From contig JALPQD010000102.1 in the NCBI GenBank assembly GCA_023101885.1, positions 4,338,971 to 4,402,970 on the forward strand: a stretch of 64,000 nucleotides of DNA, in the 5' to 3' direction. This stretch comes from Typhlomys cinereus. Lineage: Eukaryota > Chordata > Mammalia > Rodentia > Platacanthomyidae. The stretch's first letter is position 1. Each line of letters begins with the position of its first letter. The translations under genes and the position numbers were made by a program. Shown piece by piece: positions 1 through 10,576 of this stretch. The notes beneath the pieces were generated by a model. The model was not told the DNA's origin. It ran no database searches and saw only the letters and a program-made list of their open reading frames with translations.

Positions 1-932
1 CTTGATCATGACGGATAGTTTTGCAGTGTATATCAGCCTGGGTCGACATTTTTGCTCATTCATTACTTGAAGTACGTCTCTTCAAGCTCTTCTTGCTTTT
101 ACTGTTTCCATTGAGAAGTCATTTATTATTTTAATAGGTTTACCTTTAAAAGTGACTTGTTTTTTTTCCCTTGAAACTCTCAGCACCATTTCTTTATCTT
201 GAATGTGGAGTGTTTTAACTATTATGTGCCGTGGAGAGTTTCTATTCTGGTCATATCTGTTTGGGGTGCAGAATGTCTCTTGTATATGGATGGGCCTCTC
301 TTTTTTTAGATGAGGAAAGTTTTCCTTGATGATAGTTTGAAAAATTTCCTCAGGTGTGGTATTTTGGGATTCTTGTTCTGGTATTCCATGAATACACATG
401 TTCGGCTTCTTCAGGGTGTCCCATAACTCTTGAATATTTCTCTGGAGTATCTTTTTGGCTTTAACAACCTCTTCCATTAAGCTGGTTAATACTCCCACTT
501 TGACTTCAATATCTGAAATTCTATTTTCTGCTTCGTTAATTCTGCTCATAAGTCTCTCTGTTGAGTTCTGGGTTGAAGATAATTTGTCTTTTAGTTCAGT
601 TTTAAACTCTGCTTGAGTCTGTTTTATCTGCTCTCTGACTGTTTTTGTTTCTTGAACTGTTTTTCTCAATTCCTCCAAGTGTCTGTTGTGTTCCTCTTCA
701 AGGTGATTGATGCGTGATTGATGCGGTTATTTAATTCTTCCCGGATTTCCTCTTTCATAATGAACATGGTAATGATCATGTTTTGAAAGTCGTTATCCTG
801 GGTCAGGGTTTCTTGGCTATTTTCTGTGGGTTTGTTCTAGTTGGAGTCTATCATTATGGTATTAATTCCTTCAGTGGGAGATTTGTTTTCTTGGGTGTTG
901 TTTCTCATGGATTTGCACTTTGACTTGGGCAT
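1..932 (-). pseudogene. L1 ORF1, broken; runs off the window's left edge
   Basis: This is a defective copy of the LINE-1 ORF1 protein, the RNA-binding trimeric chaperone of the L1 particle. The likely start is the ATG at 932-930, giving an N-terminus MPKSKCKSM that is basic like other ORF1 proteins. The main open stretch, 678-82, shows a heptad-rich coiled coil (TERLMSRINEAENRISDIEVK), then an RRM-like part (ERPIHIQETF), then the start of the C-terminal domain (RHIIVKTLHIQDKEMVLR, ending KARRA). Three lesions are visible: an in-frame TAG near 840-838, an 11-bp tandem duplication near 705-730 that shifts the frame, and a TGA just after KARRA where the family has Trp. Homology continues past that stop to position 1 (RLIYTAKLS). 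The family match is sure; the copy cannot make full-length protein. Confidence 0.93.
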
Positions 933-1264
933 TGTCTTTTTAATTCTTAAGACCTTCTTTCAATTTCTGTGCGTTTTTCACTGAACTGAATTATTTGGCC
1001 TGGGGTTTGGGTTTGGGGTTGGGAGGGAGCTTACCTAGGTCGCTGTAAGTCTGGGCTGGACTGCGTGGCCCTTGCCGGTGGGGAAAGGGAGGAGGTGGTG
1101 GTGGCGGGACACTATTTAACCTGGGGAGCGTGGCCCAGGGGGGTCCTCCCCGGCTGGTGCAGCACTGGCTCTGGCTGACTGGTGGGAGGAGCTGGGTCCA
1201 GTGGGCTGCCTGGGGTTTTGGAGAGGGGGAGGCTTACCTAGGTCACTGTGAGTCCGGGCTGGTC
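933..1264 (-). mobile_element. L1 5' UTR with partial tandem monomers
   Basis: This GC-rich segment lies directly upstream of the ORF1 start on the minus strand, so it is the L1 5' UTR and internal promoter region. A block of about 55-60 bp containing cttacctaggtc occurs twice, near 998-1060 and 1209-1264, about 203 bp apart and roughly 90% identical. That layout resembles the tandem promoter monomers of murine L1. Only about one full unit plus a partial unit remains before the break at 1264. Read on the minus strand, both blocks contain CTAG|GTAAGC, a near-consensus 5' splice donor. Promoter function is inferred. Confidence 0.75.
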
Positions 1265-2562
1265 TTTGAATAAATTTAACCAAGGCAAGGAAATGAAACA
1301 AAATACTTCTGAAAGAAATTAAAGAATGTACTAGATAGTGGAAAGACCTTCCTTGCTCATGGATTGGTAAGATCAATATTTTGAAAATGACCATCCTCCC
1401 CAAGGTACTATACAGATTTAATGCAATTCCAATAAAACTCCCAATGCAGTTTTTCACAGAAGTGGAAAAAAAATAACAAAATTCTTATGAAAACCAAAAG
1501 ACCATGATTAGCCAAAACAAGTTTGAGCAATAAGGAGCCAGATTTCAAACTATATTGACCAATGGATTAGAACACACTCTCACACAAACCTGAAATCCTG
1601 AAACTATTGGAAAAAAAGTACAGAGTACACTTGAATTGATAAGCCTAGGTAAAGATTTTCTAAACAGAACCCCAAATGCCCAGGACCTATGAGCAATAAT
1701 CAATAAATGAGACTTCATGAAATTAAAAGTCTTCTGTTCTGCAGAAGAAACTGTTAATTGTGCAAAAAGACAACTCACAGGATGGGAGAAAATCTTTGCC
1801 AGCTATGAATCTGACAAGGGGTTAATCTTTAGAGTATACAAAGAGCTTAAAAAACTAAACACTAATACAGCATGATTTCAATTTAAAAAAAAGAGGGGGG
1901 CCCCGGAGCTAAACAGGGACTTCACTAAAAAAAGTAAATTGAAATTTCAAACAAGTATCTTAAAAGATCTCAATTTCCATGATCATCAGAGAAATGCAAA
2001 TTAAAACCACCCTGTGATACTATTTTACCCCAGTCAGAATGGCTGCACAACAAACAACACAAAATGAAACACAAACAACAGAGAATGTTGGGGAGGATGG
2101 AGAAAAAAGGGGGCACTTATTCACTGCTCATTGACATGTAAACTAGTACAGCCTCTTTGGAGGTCAGTGTGGCTGTTCCTCAAAAAATTAAAAATGGAAC
2201 AGTCATATGATGCAGCTACACCACTCTTAGGAATATTCCCAAGAGTATCTACATTTTATTACAAAAGCATTTGCTCATCTATGTTCATTACAGCTCTATT
2301 CACAATAGCGAGAAAATGGAATTAGCCAACATGCCCATCAACACAGGAATGGGTAATGAAAATGGGGTACATATACACAATGGAATACTATTTAGCTATT
2401 AAAAAGGAGGAAATTATCAAACTTGCTGGTAAATGGATGCAACTGGAAAATTTAATATTGAGTAAGGTATCTCAGACACAGAAAGATAAGTGCTGCAAGC
2501 TCTCTCTTATATGTCCATGGTTAGTACTGATATCCTTCGTAAATGTGTTTGGCTTGGAATTA
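1265..2562 (+). pseudogene. L1 ORF2 C-terminal third, decayed
   Basis: This is degenerate coding sequence from the part of LINE-1 ORF2 after the reverse transcriptase core. Recognisable pieces are the post-RT motif region near 1350-1450 ([11 protein letters not shown], then [21 protein letters not shown]), a segment near 1980-2050, an open piece at 2131-2325 (KLVQPLWRSVW, then FITALFTIARKWN), and the C-terminus at 2356-2520 (YIYTMEYYLAIKKEEIIKL, then KVSQTQKDKC). Stops and frameshifts separate these pieces. It is in opposite orientation to the ORF1/5' UTR block and abuts it at 1264/1265. The endonuclease and the catalytic RT motifs are absent from the window. It is an inactive fossil. Confidence 0.9.
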
Positions 2563-2906
2563 CTGTAAGAGCCAGAAATTTTAAAGAAACCAGTGAGAAG
2601 GAAGGTGGGAAGGAATGGCTTGGGTGAGATTTTTAAAGCAGAGATTTAGGATACCATGAAAAGTAGGGTGAGGGAATGAAAAATTGGGAAAAATATCTAG
2701 GGGGAATGAGGGGATGGGAGATAGAAGGGATAGAGGGACTTATAGAAAGGCCATATTAATGTTGGAGGTAACCCCATAGGAACTTGATATGCTAATAATA
2801 TGCAAAAAGCATGTCTTTTAATGAAAGGAACAAGAATGGGCAATCCCTATGCAGAGGAGCACAGAGTGAAGAAAACAGGGCAAAAAAAAAAAAAAAAAAA
2901 AAAAAA
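2563..2906 (+). mobile_element. L1 3' UTR and poly(A) tail
   Basis: A purine-rich 3' UTR follows the ORF2 remnant, with G-rich runs near 2700-2745, and ends in an A26 tract at about 2881-2906. It differs from the 3' UTR at 29264-30247, so this copy belongs to another L1 lineage. Confidence 0.8.
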
Positions 2907-3479
2907 AGGCCTGAGCTGATCCACTTAGTACCCAGTGACAATTAAAAATATACTAGAGGTAACATGATGTGACACTTTCTGATAAAATATTAGTCAGAAA
3001 AGTCTCGAAGGCCCACAAACATTGTAAACTTTCACCATTGCTCTTGGTTGCTTTCCAAAAAACTGTCATATGGAAGTTGTAACACATATAGATCACAGAA
3101 TATAGGCAAAATACATCAAATGGAACTTGTTTGATATCTTCCCCCTTGCTGGATATCTTATATAGTACCAAGGAATACTGTAGAAGCTACTGGGGGAGAG
3201 AAATAATCATAAGATCTGCAAGTTGCAGTAAAAATCACCATGGCAACAGGTGAATACCAGTGCAATAGCAGCATGAGTATCAAGGAGACTACCAATAATT
3301 TTTTGATTAGACTCAAGACCTGCCTGTTGGAATGGAATACATTCCTATTACTGTTAACTAGAACAAGAACCTAAAAAAGGGAAGGAAATAGATCAATAGG
3401 GGAAAAAAGTCTATGAACCTATTGGCAGGAAGATAGTTCACCAAATTACTCTGTAAATAGCTGTTATTATACCATGGAT

Positions 3480-3767
3480 TTGAAGAGCACTTTGCACTCG
3501 ACCTAGAATTCTGCTTCTACAACAGTGGTAGAGGATCTCAGTACCTTGACAAGATGAAGCCTATGCCAGTAGACGATAATAATGAAGTAGACAACAATGG
3601 CCAGAAATAATACAGAGTACAGGCAACCCATCCAATGCTCCCCAGAATCAAGCCAACTTAATCTCTCCCCATCCCAAGGCTTAGGGAATCTCCTGTAAGA
3701 GGAGGCAGTGAGATTGTAAGAATCTAAATATGGGAGGGTCCACCACTGAACAAGACATTCCATTCAA
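3480..3767 (+). mobile_element. L1 3' UTR fragment, 5' half (split by SINE)
   Basis: Positions 3655-3740 match the block shared by the other L1 3' UTRs here: the aatctctccccat motif, gaggaggcagtgagattgtaag, then gggagg. The younger insertions at 29.8 and 57.4 kb carry the same order of blocks, but this copy is more diverged. A SINE interrupts it after 3767 and it resumes at 4087. The left boundary is approximate. Confidence 0.65.
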
Positions 3768-3979
3768 GGGCTGGAGAGGTACCTCAGGGGTTAAGACTGT
3801 CTCACAAGCAGAAGGTCCTGAGTTCAGATCACAGGTCCCATGTAAAATCAGCAGGCAAAATGGCAGCCACCTGCACTCTCTGCACTGGGAAATCCCAGAG
3901 TTAGCAAGAAGGTAGAAGCAATCCAGGATGATTCCCAAAGTCACTCTTGGTCCTCCATAGGGACACACAGAACCCTCTG

Positions 3980-4027
<48 letters not shown>

Positions 4028-4086
4028 ACACACACAAACAAACAAATAATAAATAAATAAATAAATAAATAATTTTTTTTTTTGAG
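3768..4086 (+). mobile_element. CA-tailed tRNA-head SINE, type I, with TSD
   Basis: Starts GGGCTGGAGAGGTACCTCAG. A pol III box A-like motif (cctcaggggttaag) and box B-like motif (ggtcctgagttcagatc) mark a tRNA-derived head. The body holds ccaggatgattcccaaag, then a (CA)n run at 3981-4037 and an (AAAT)n/poly(T) end. The 16-bp TSD aagacattccattcaa is perfect at 3752-3767 and 4087-4102. It sits inside an older L1 3' UTR. The long open frames here are artefacts of the CA repeat. Confidence 0.92.
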
Positions 4087-4495
4087 AAGACATTCCATTC
4101 AAAGCAGATTGCTGTATCCAGGAACTCCTTGCAATGAAACTTTATCTTACCAGACCTGTATAGTGACTGACATACCAACATGCCCCATAGACTACAAGAG
4201 AGATAAGAACATGCAGTGGAATCATTGGGGACTAGAACTGGATGGGTGAAGAAAAATGCCCCTATCAGTGGGGTGGCCTGAGAAGGCCAACTTGGTATGG
4301 CACAGAGGCTTGAACCCCTACAAGTATAGACAAGCCAGAGAGAACTTTGGGGTCCATAGAAGTGGCCAGGCAAGAAGGTGGGAGGGATTGGGATGGATTT
4401 ATGAAGAAAAGTGAGGGAGATGGGAGGGAGGAGGGATAAAGGGAAGCAGGGATCAGTACTCAATATGTTTGTATAACTGGGAAAAAAATAATAAA
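4087..4495 (+). mobile_element. L1 3' UTR fragment, 3' half with polypurine tract
   Basis: Continuation of the L1 3' UTR after the SINE. A G/A tract at about 4370-4450 is followed by the terminal motif tatgtttgtataactggg and an A-rich AATAATAAAAAA tail. This is the same terminal architecture as the other L1 ends in the window. Confidence 0.7.
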
Positions 4496-4637
4496 AAAGA
4501 AAGAATCCCCTAGGAAGCAAGGAGAGACAAGGTCCAGTGTAATAATTTAATTTTTTTCTGAGTAATTTAGGGATCAGTGAATAATTGGAAAGGAGCAGTG
4601 AGTGACTCAGGATTTAAAAGAAATCACTTTAATCAAG

Positions 4638-4765
4638 GCATGGAGAAATTTACTTCCAATCTTGGCACTTGGGAGTTTGATAAAAACAGATGTAGATTTT
4701 AAGGTCATCTTTACCAAACTTAGCAAATTGGAAGCCAGCCTGGGATTCATGTGACACTGATCAAT
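4638..4765 (+). mobile_element. B1-like (7SL-derived) SINE, diverged
   Basis: The order ggcatgg, ttcc(a)atcttggcacttgggag, aaggtcatctt and gaagccagcctgggattcatg follows a 7SL-derived rodent SINE with an internal duplication of the 'aaggtcat/aggccagcctggg' part. Heavily mutated, no clean tail. Confidence 0.6.
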
Positions 4766-5231
4766 AAGAAAAAATTAGCTTTGTTTCTATATTTTCAGAA
4801 TGTATTGAAGAAGTGCATAAAGAAATGATGATACATTGAAGTGGGATTGTATTTACAGAAGTGGGTACTCGAGATGCAAACCGAAGATAAACCCAGGATT
4901 GCTGGTAAATTGGATACAGAATGTAAGACAAGAAGACATGTGAGGATGACCTTTTCTGGAAAGACTGGAGAAAGAAAAAGTTCTAGCTAAAAATTAAGAA
5001 GTCTCTTGTAAGCATTTTAGGTTAAATATGTTAATTCTGTATCCAGTAAAAGAAGTTGAAAGTAGGTAGTTGTACATAATGCCACTGAATTCAGAATTCA
5101 AAGTAACCCCTATCAGTGGGACCTATAAGAAGGAAATGTAGAAAGGGTCTGAAGTCTTATGAGGATAGAGATGGTTATTTAAGTCATGGAAATGGATGGA
5201 ATCATCTCACAAATTACCGTACATTAGAAAA

Positions 5232-5312
5232 ACTTCACATGGGTAGAGAAGAAAGCCTTCATTGAAAGAAAAGTTTCACATGGGTAGAAAAGAAACCTTC
5301 ATTGAAAGAAAG
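5232..5312. repeat. 41-bp imperfect tandem duplication
   Basis: A unit beginning ttcacatgggtagagaagaaa at 5234 recurs at 5275 with a few differences. The period is about 41 bp. Confidence 0.8.
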
Positions 5313-7417
5313 GCGAAAGTGAGGCAAGAGATGAACAAATGAGCACTACTCCAATCAAATAATAGAAGTGCTTGAGTAAAATAGGAATATTCCTGAGGAG
5401 GATGCAAGACCTAATACACCAAATGCAATAAATTAGTATACACAAGGGTTAAAAACCATCATATTCCCACATGATGATCACTTGTCAACTTCATAAAGCT
5501 AAGTATGTGGGAATGGTATGGACAAGAGATCTTATCAGACAGATACAAAAAGAAGACAAAGGGTGTGAGAAACATTAAGAATAAGTAATTTCAAATTCAC
5601 TGTACCATAAAAGGAGCAGAGCAACAGAGCAAGAACTGAAGGGGAGTGATTAGTGAAAGGAGGCAGTTATAGTTTACTTGGAGAATATGGCTATGGAAAA
5701 TCTTAAATTTTAAAGAAAAAGTTGTTATGGTAGGGATGATACTTCCTCATACTCTGTTCCCCCTGCCTTGAAATTTTTAACTCACAATAGTCCACTTCGA
5801 TGGAGACAGTGACTGTGGAATGAAATCTCCAACACAATGAGTCCAGGTAAAAATTTTCTCTTTTCAGTTGATTTCCTCACATATTTTTGTTTCAGTGCAG
5901 AAAAAGTGTTTACCTTTAGTTAACAAAGTCAACTGATAGTAATTTTAAACAGTGTTTACTTTTTTCTTTAAAAAAAGCCCATAATTATGCAGTATTAAAA
6001 GTGTTTTAATCCCTTCTTCGTAGCAGTAAGCCACATGCAAAGAATAGATACAGAGTTGAAGATTACTTGGGAAGGATAGAGATTTCTTCCTTTTCTTTGA
6101 ACAGTGAAATGTTTGTCCTAAGTTTCCTAACTTGCTTCTATGTTGTATTCACCAATATTTAGACCCATGTAGTAACTCATGGATCAAAGTGAAACTAGAA
6201 AAATATTTAGCTTCCTTCAAGATGGACCGAATATTTGTGGGATTACGAATAACAATATGATAACCAATATTTTTGTTTGTTTAGTCCTTGTGTTCCAAAC
6301 ATAATCTTTCATTTTGGGGGCCTCCCTATAACTCTTAAATATCACATTATTCTATTTTTCATATCTGAGATATCTTTTCTGTTGTGCTTCCAAATGTATT
6401 ATTTCCTTTTTTTAGCAAGGGTTCTAGCTCTTCTTTCTGACCATCAACATAATTTAAATTATACTTCTGGCAATTAGATTATTTAGTGTGGGGCTCCTGA
6501 ACTACATGAGGATTGTTTAATGCCTAGCTGTGCACCCACAATGTTACTATTTTCACAACTATAAATTGAAACAATTTTCAATTTCTATATCATTCAGATT
6601 TTGAGATGCATGGAAACACTACACTGTGAAGGAATACATGGGCTTCTAAACTATAGCATCTCCTAAATGTGATTATTAATTCAGTTGTCCAAAAGAAATA
6701 TACAGTATGAAACATTTTCAGCACAAATTATCTACATGGCTATTTCCAGACCATTTAAAAGAATTCGTGTTTAAATGGAAAACTTTTCACAATGCTGCTC
6801 TAATTCTAGGTTCAACACCCACAGAAGGACTCAGAACCATAAATGACTTAAAATGGCACAGAACACAATGCCACAGCAAGGACTCATCCTCATGGTGCCA
6901 TGATCCCAAAGTCCTGTATTGATCAAAGTCAAATATGTAGTTTATCATTTTGGAGTCATCCACAATGGATAAAAGTGCACTGTGTCCCTATCCAACCCCT
7001 ACCTTTACTCCCAAATCATTGATGTGAATTAATGTGAAAAGTGTGCACTCTTCTCTAGGACCGATTCTTAGACTCTTCTCTTTATATAGATTACTTGGAG
7101 AGAATGAAGATTATAGTATGTCACAACTTTCTGAAGATATATAATATTTCCTAATGTAAGAGTAAACTCTACAAGATGTTTTAGAAGTCATTTGGCCTCA
7201 TATGCAGCCAAGCCAACACCTAAAGCACAAAGAGCAGATGGCTATCTGGCCTAAAGGTGTCAAGCCAGAATGAAAGTTAAAGCCTAAATTTACCAAGAGG
7301 TTGCATTTTAAAATTATAAGTAGGTTATTTATTACACAGAATAAAATCTTTGTCAGACCACCTCCAAATATCTCTATGATGCCACTTCATTTTAACCCTT
7401 TCAAAAGATACTAAATA

Positions 7418-7584
7418 CTAAAGGATGCTCCAGGAATTGGGGGTGGGGGCCACTGGGAGAAGGAGAGGGAGGGAAGGAAGGGGAAAGGGGGGAGGGAATA
7501 GGGGAGTTCAGGGAGGGGAGGAGGGAGGAAGGGGAATGGGTTACTTATCAACTTTGTATGAGTGGAAAAAATAAAAAATTTTTA
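7418..7584 (+). mobile_element. 5'-truncated L1 3' end with 15-bp TSD
   Basis: Only the last ~165 bp of the L1 3' UTR: ggatgctccagg, a long G-rich polypurine tract (7437-7538), then atcaactttgtatgagtgg and an A-rich tail. The TSD aaaagatactaaata is perfect at 7403-7417 and 7585-7599. A clear target-primed insertion, truncated almost at its 3' end. Confidence 0.92.
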
Positions 7585-7783
7585 AAAAGATACTAAATAA
7601 AATTATATATCTCAGCAACAAAATTGTTAACCTTTTTTTAAAATTCACTTGAAAGCTAGTAATATAGTTCTAAAATGTGGCATATACCCTAATGGCCAAA
7701 GATTATTCACAAATACTTTTATAGCACTTTCAGAAGCAATATTTAGAATGGATTTTGTAAAAAAAAAAAAAAAGTCTAAATAG

Positions 7784-8015
7784 AACTGGAAAGATGGCTC
7801 AGGGGTTAAGACTCTGCCTCACAAGCAGAAATTGCTGAGTTTGGATTGCAAGTCCCATTTAAAAACACTAGGCAGAAACAGTGGCAGCTGCACTTCTAGC
7901 ATTGATAGATCTAATCCAGGATGATTCGCAAAGTGACCCTTGGTCCTTCACAGAGACACACAGTGCCCTCTGAAACACACACACACACACAAATAAACAA
8001 ACAAACAAACAAACA
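7784..8015 (+). mobile_element. CA-tailed SINE, type I
   Basis: Head gaactggaaagatggctcaggggttaag with box A and a decayed box B; body with aatccaggatgattcgcaaag and cacagtgccctctgaa; then a short (AC)9 and an (AAAC)n tail to about 8015. An A15 run lies just upstream at 7760-7773. I could not define a TSD. Confidence 0.85.
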
Positions 8016-8041
8016 ATATTTTTTGAAAGATACTTTAAAAA

Positions 8042-8125
8042 TCTGGCAATGTAGAGTCAGTAATAGAGAACTTGCTAACATGTATATAGCCTTGGTGTTT
8101 GATCCCTACTAACACATATACACAT
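8042..8125 (+). mobile_element. ID-like SINE, diverged
   Basis: Resembles the tRNA-derived ID element: ctggcaatgtagagtcagtaatagag, then acttgcta, then the box B-like ggtgtttgatccctact. Short and mutated, lying directly behind the CA-tailed SINE. Confidence 0.65.
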
Positions 8126-8199
8126 ATATTTGAGAAAGTGCTTTTCTGGAGTTAAACAAACTCCAAGAACTTTGCATCTTTAGTTCTTATGATTTTTCT

Positions 8200-8300
8200 A
8201 GCCAACTAAAAGTATTATTGTAAGAAATGAGAAAATTATGAATTTTAATGAATATGAGTGACCTGCTCAAAGCTAATGAGAGAGAGCAGGTGTGTATCAT
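8200..8300 (-). mobile_element. MIR fragment
   Basis: On the plus strand, attattgtaagaaatgagaaaa followed by gtgacctgctcaaagctaatgag matches the antisense MIR core (tgagaaactgag, gacttgcccaaggtcac). Ancient and diverged. Confidence 0.6.
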
Positions 8301-9059
8301 CAGCCTTCAACTCAAGTTTCCTAAATTTAGACAAGTATCTAACTTCTTGTTAGAGCTTAAGCTCAAGCCAAACCTGTGTTCAGGTTGCCATCAATCAATG
8401 TTAACCAAAAATGGAAATCAGCTATCTACAGTCTTTCATATGCTTTCTCAGTCTCATGAATGAATATCTAAAACAAAAAATCTATCATCATAGTGTCCAA
8501 GTCCATTCTCCCCTACACTATGGAAGGTTCCTGAATGACCTAACTTTTGTTGATGCTTGGATAGTCTAGAAACTAATTCAAAAGAGCGTTGTATTGTGGC
8601 AGTTGTGTGACAGTATAATTTCTGCATTTTCCGAAATTCTAATATTAAAACAGATGGAAAAACCAAAACCAAGGGACACTAACAACAACAAAAAACCAAG
8701 AAGCAAGGTATTTTTATTAGTTTTTGAATGAGAATGAAGAATAAACTACTAATAATCACAACTGCATATGCATTTGTGTGTCAGTATGTATGTGTGATAT
8801 ATGTTATCTATGCAGGAAAAAGCAGAAGGCTACAACAAAATGTCTGATGAACCTCACAGGAAGATGACACCAACGTACCAAACAAATGCTTAATGGATAT
8901 TTCACTAGGCCAAACCAACACAACATCTATGGCTGTGAAGTGTCTACCCAGTGTAGGAGTCAGCGAATCAACTGAAACCAGTCATACTAAAAAACAGCCT
9001 ATATTGGGAATATTAAGAAGTTGGATGCTAATGTCAATGAAAACTGGCATCAGCAGCAA

Positions 9060-9650
9060 TAAGATAGATGAACTCAACAGCAAGATACAGTTTATTGTTT
9101 CATTTTTCACAGTAGTCAGGAAATGAAGTCAGTCTAAGGTTCCATTAACAGATAAACAGATGAAGAAAATGTGATACACATACATAATTAACCTCTATGT
9201 TGCCAAAAAATAAATAATAAAAATGAAATGAAACAATAAATATGAAACAATGACATCTGCAAGAAAAATGGATGGAACTGAAAATCAATACGTTAAACAA
9301 AATAAGCTATGCTTAGACAAATGCCACATTTTATCACATTTGCAGAACCTAAATCTGAAATTATGTATGTATGCATAAATTAAAGTATATATATATATGT
9401 AATTCACTCATGAAATTATACAGGGGATTATGATGGAAGGAGACGAAATCTTTGGGGATAGGATGAAGCATCTTGGAATAGTTGCAATTAGAGGGAAGAA
9501 TGCAAAGTCTACAACAGAGAAGAAGAGACCCAGCTAGAGGACAGCAGGAACACAGGGAAAGAAGCAGGAGAGGGGTACAAATGAGAGCAAAGTGTAATGA
9601 CACATGTGTACAAAGATGGCCTCATAAAACCCATTGCCTTGTATGCTAAC
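9060..9650 (+). mobile_element. Old L1 3' end (ORF2 remnant and 3' UTR)
   Basis: Shows the L1 landmarks ttccattaacagataaacagatg, gaaaatgtgatacacatac, gaaaaatggatggaactg and aacaaaataagc, then a purine-rich 3' UTR. The end (gtaatgacacatgtgtac, then aaaacccattgccttgtatgctaa) matches the 3' terminus of older rodent L1. The coding part is destroyed. Confidence 0.75.
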
Positions 9651-10234
9651 TGAAATATATTTTTCAGACCAAAGAATATTGTCAAAGACAAAAATATCAT
9701 CATATTTTAGTGGCAAAGGTTGATGCATTTAAAGGTACAGGTTGCTAACCTAATTATTCATAAACTTGTACAAATATTTTCTATGTAAACATGTACAATG
9801 GATACATAAAATTAATATCACTAAGAGATACAACAAATAATTTCATGGTTATAGCAAGGGATTTATCTGGTTTTTAATCATTGATTAAGTAACCGAACAG
9901 AAATGCTGAAGTCATATGAATACATTAACAGCATCAGCAGCAAATAAATTCAGCTAACTAATGGCACCCTGCAACTGTCAACACTGAACATTTTTAATAA
10001 AATTTTTAAGTGTTATGAAGAATCTAATATGGAAACCAGACATGTACAATAAATAATGACTATCACTCTTACTGGACCCAAACATTAAGCCTCTCAAAAA
10101 ACTCAAAATAGTTCAGAGAGCAACATAATGAATATGCTTCATACCTAGTCAACACTGAGAAAATCCAAAAAATATTTACTTTAATTTCATTTCCAAATAG
10201 GAAGCAATAGTGATTGCAGCTAGAGTTCAAAGTC
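9650..10234. other. Unassigned interval, nothing recognised
   Basis: AT-rich unique-looking sequence between an old L1 and a MIR. No repeat, gene or regulatory signal that I can support. Confidence 0.4.
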
Positions 10235-10400
10235 AGATCTCATGAGCTTTGAGCTCCATTTTGCCCTTGTTGACTATGTAAGATTTTTTCCCTCTGTGCC
10301 TTAATTTCTCATATGTAAAATGATGAAAATATCAACAACTTATAAAGTTAAATGAGCAAAGTTGCAAAGGAACTAGGGCAATGCTTTCCACAACACAGCC
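10235..10400 (+). mobile_element. MIR SINE, diverged
   Basis: Follows the MIR core: gagctttgagctccattttgccc, then ctgtgccttaatttctcatatgtaaaatgatgaaaat, then aaatgagc and gaactagggcaatgc. This is a mammal-wide element that long predates the rodent repeats. Confidence 0.75.
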
Positions 10401-10576
10401 TCTATTCAGACTAAGTAAATAATATATATTATATTACAAGTTATATATTACATATATGAAAATATTCTAGTTTTTCTGAAAAAAATGGGGAACACTTTGA
10501 AATTATTCCTTTAATTTCTCATTAATGTTAAAATTAAATTAATAAATTCATCCATGAATCTATTCACTTAAAAAGA

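Larger units (their letters stand above)
4500..7400. other. Unassigned AT-rich interval, no gene seen
   Basis: Apart from a B1-like SINE (4638-4765) and a 41-bp tandem duplication (5232-5312), I recognise nothing here. Open frames at 6277-6477 and 6707-6922 are short, lack splice or start context and match no family I know. The piece at 6290-6420 has a very weak resemblance to minus-strand L1 ORF1, which I do not call. Confidence 0.5.

Noticed and set aside
3681..4520. 279-codon minus-strand open frame
   Set aside because: It spans an L1 3' UTR, a SINE and a (CA)n run; the Cys/Val repeat is the microsatellite translated.
5232..5312. Resemblance of the 41-bp repeat to zinc-finger linker coding (cacatgggtagagaag)
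   Set aside because: No Cys/His spacing in any frame, and the period is not the 84 bp of C2H2 fingers.
6277..6477. Possible minus-strand L1 ORF1 remnant
   Set aside because: Similarity limited to a few AT-rich words; no coiled-coil or RRM motif on translation.
8893..9126. 77-codon plus-strand frame
   Set aside because: Its end runs into the old L1; the start lies in unassigned sequence and no domain is visible.
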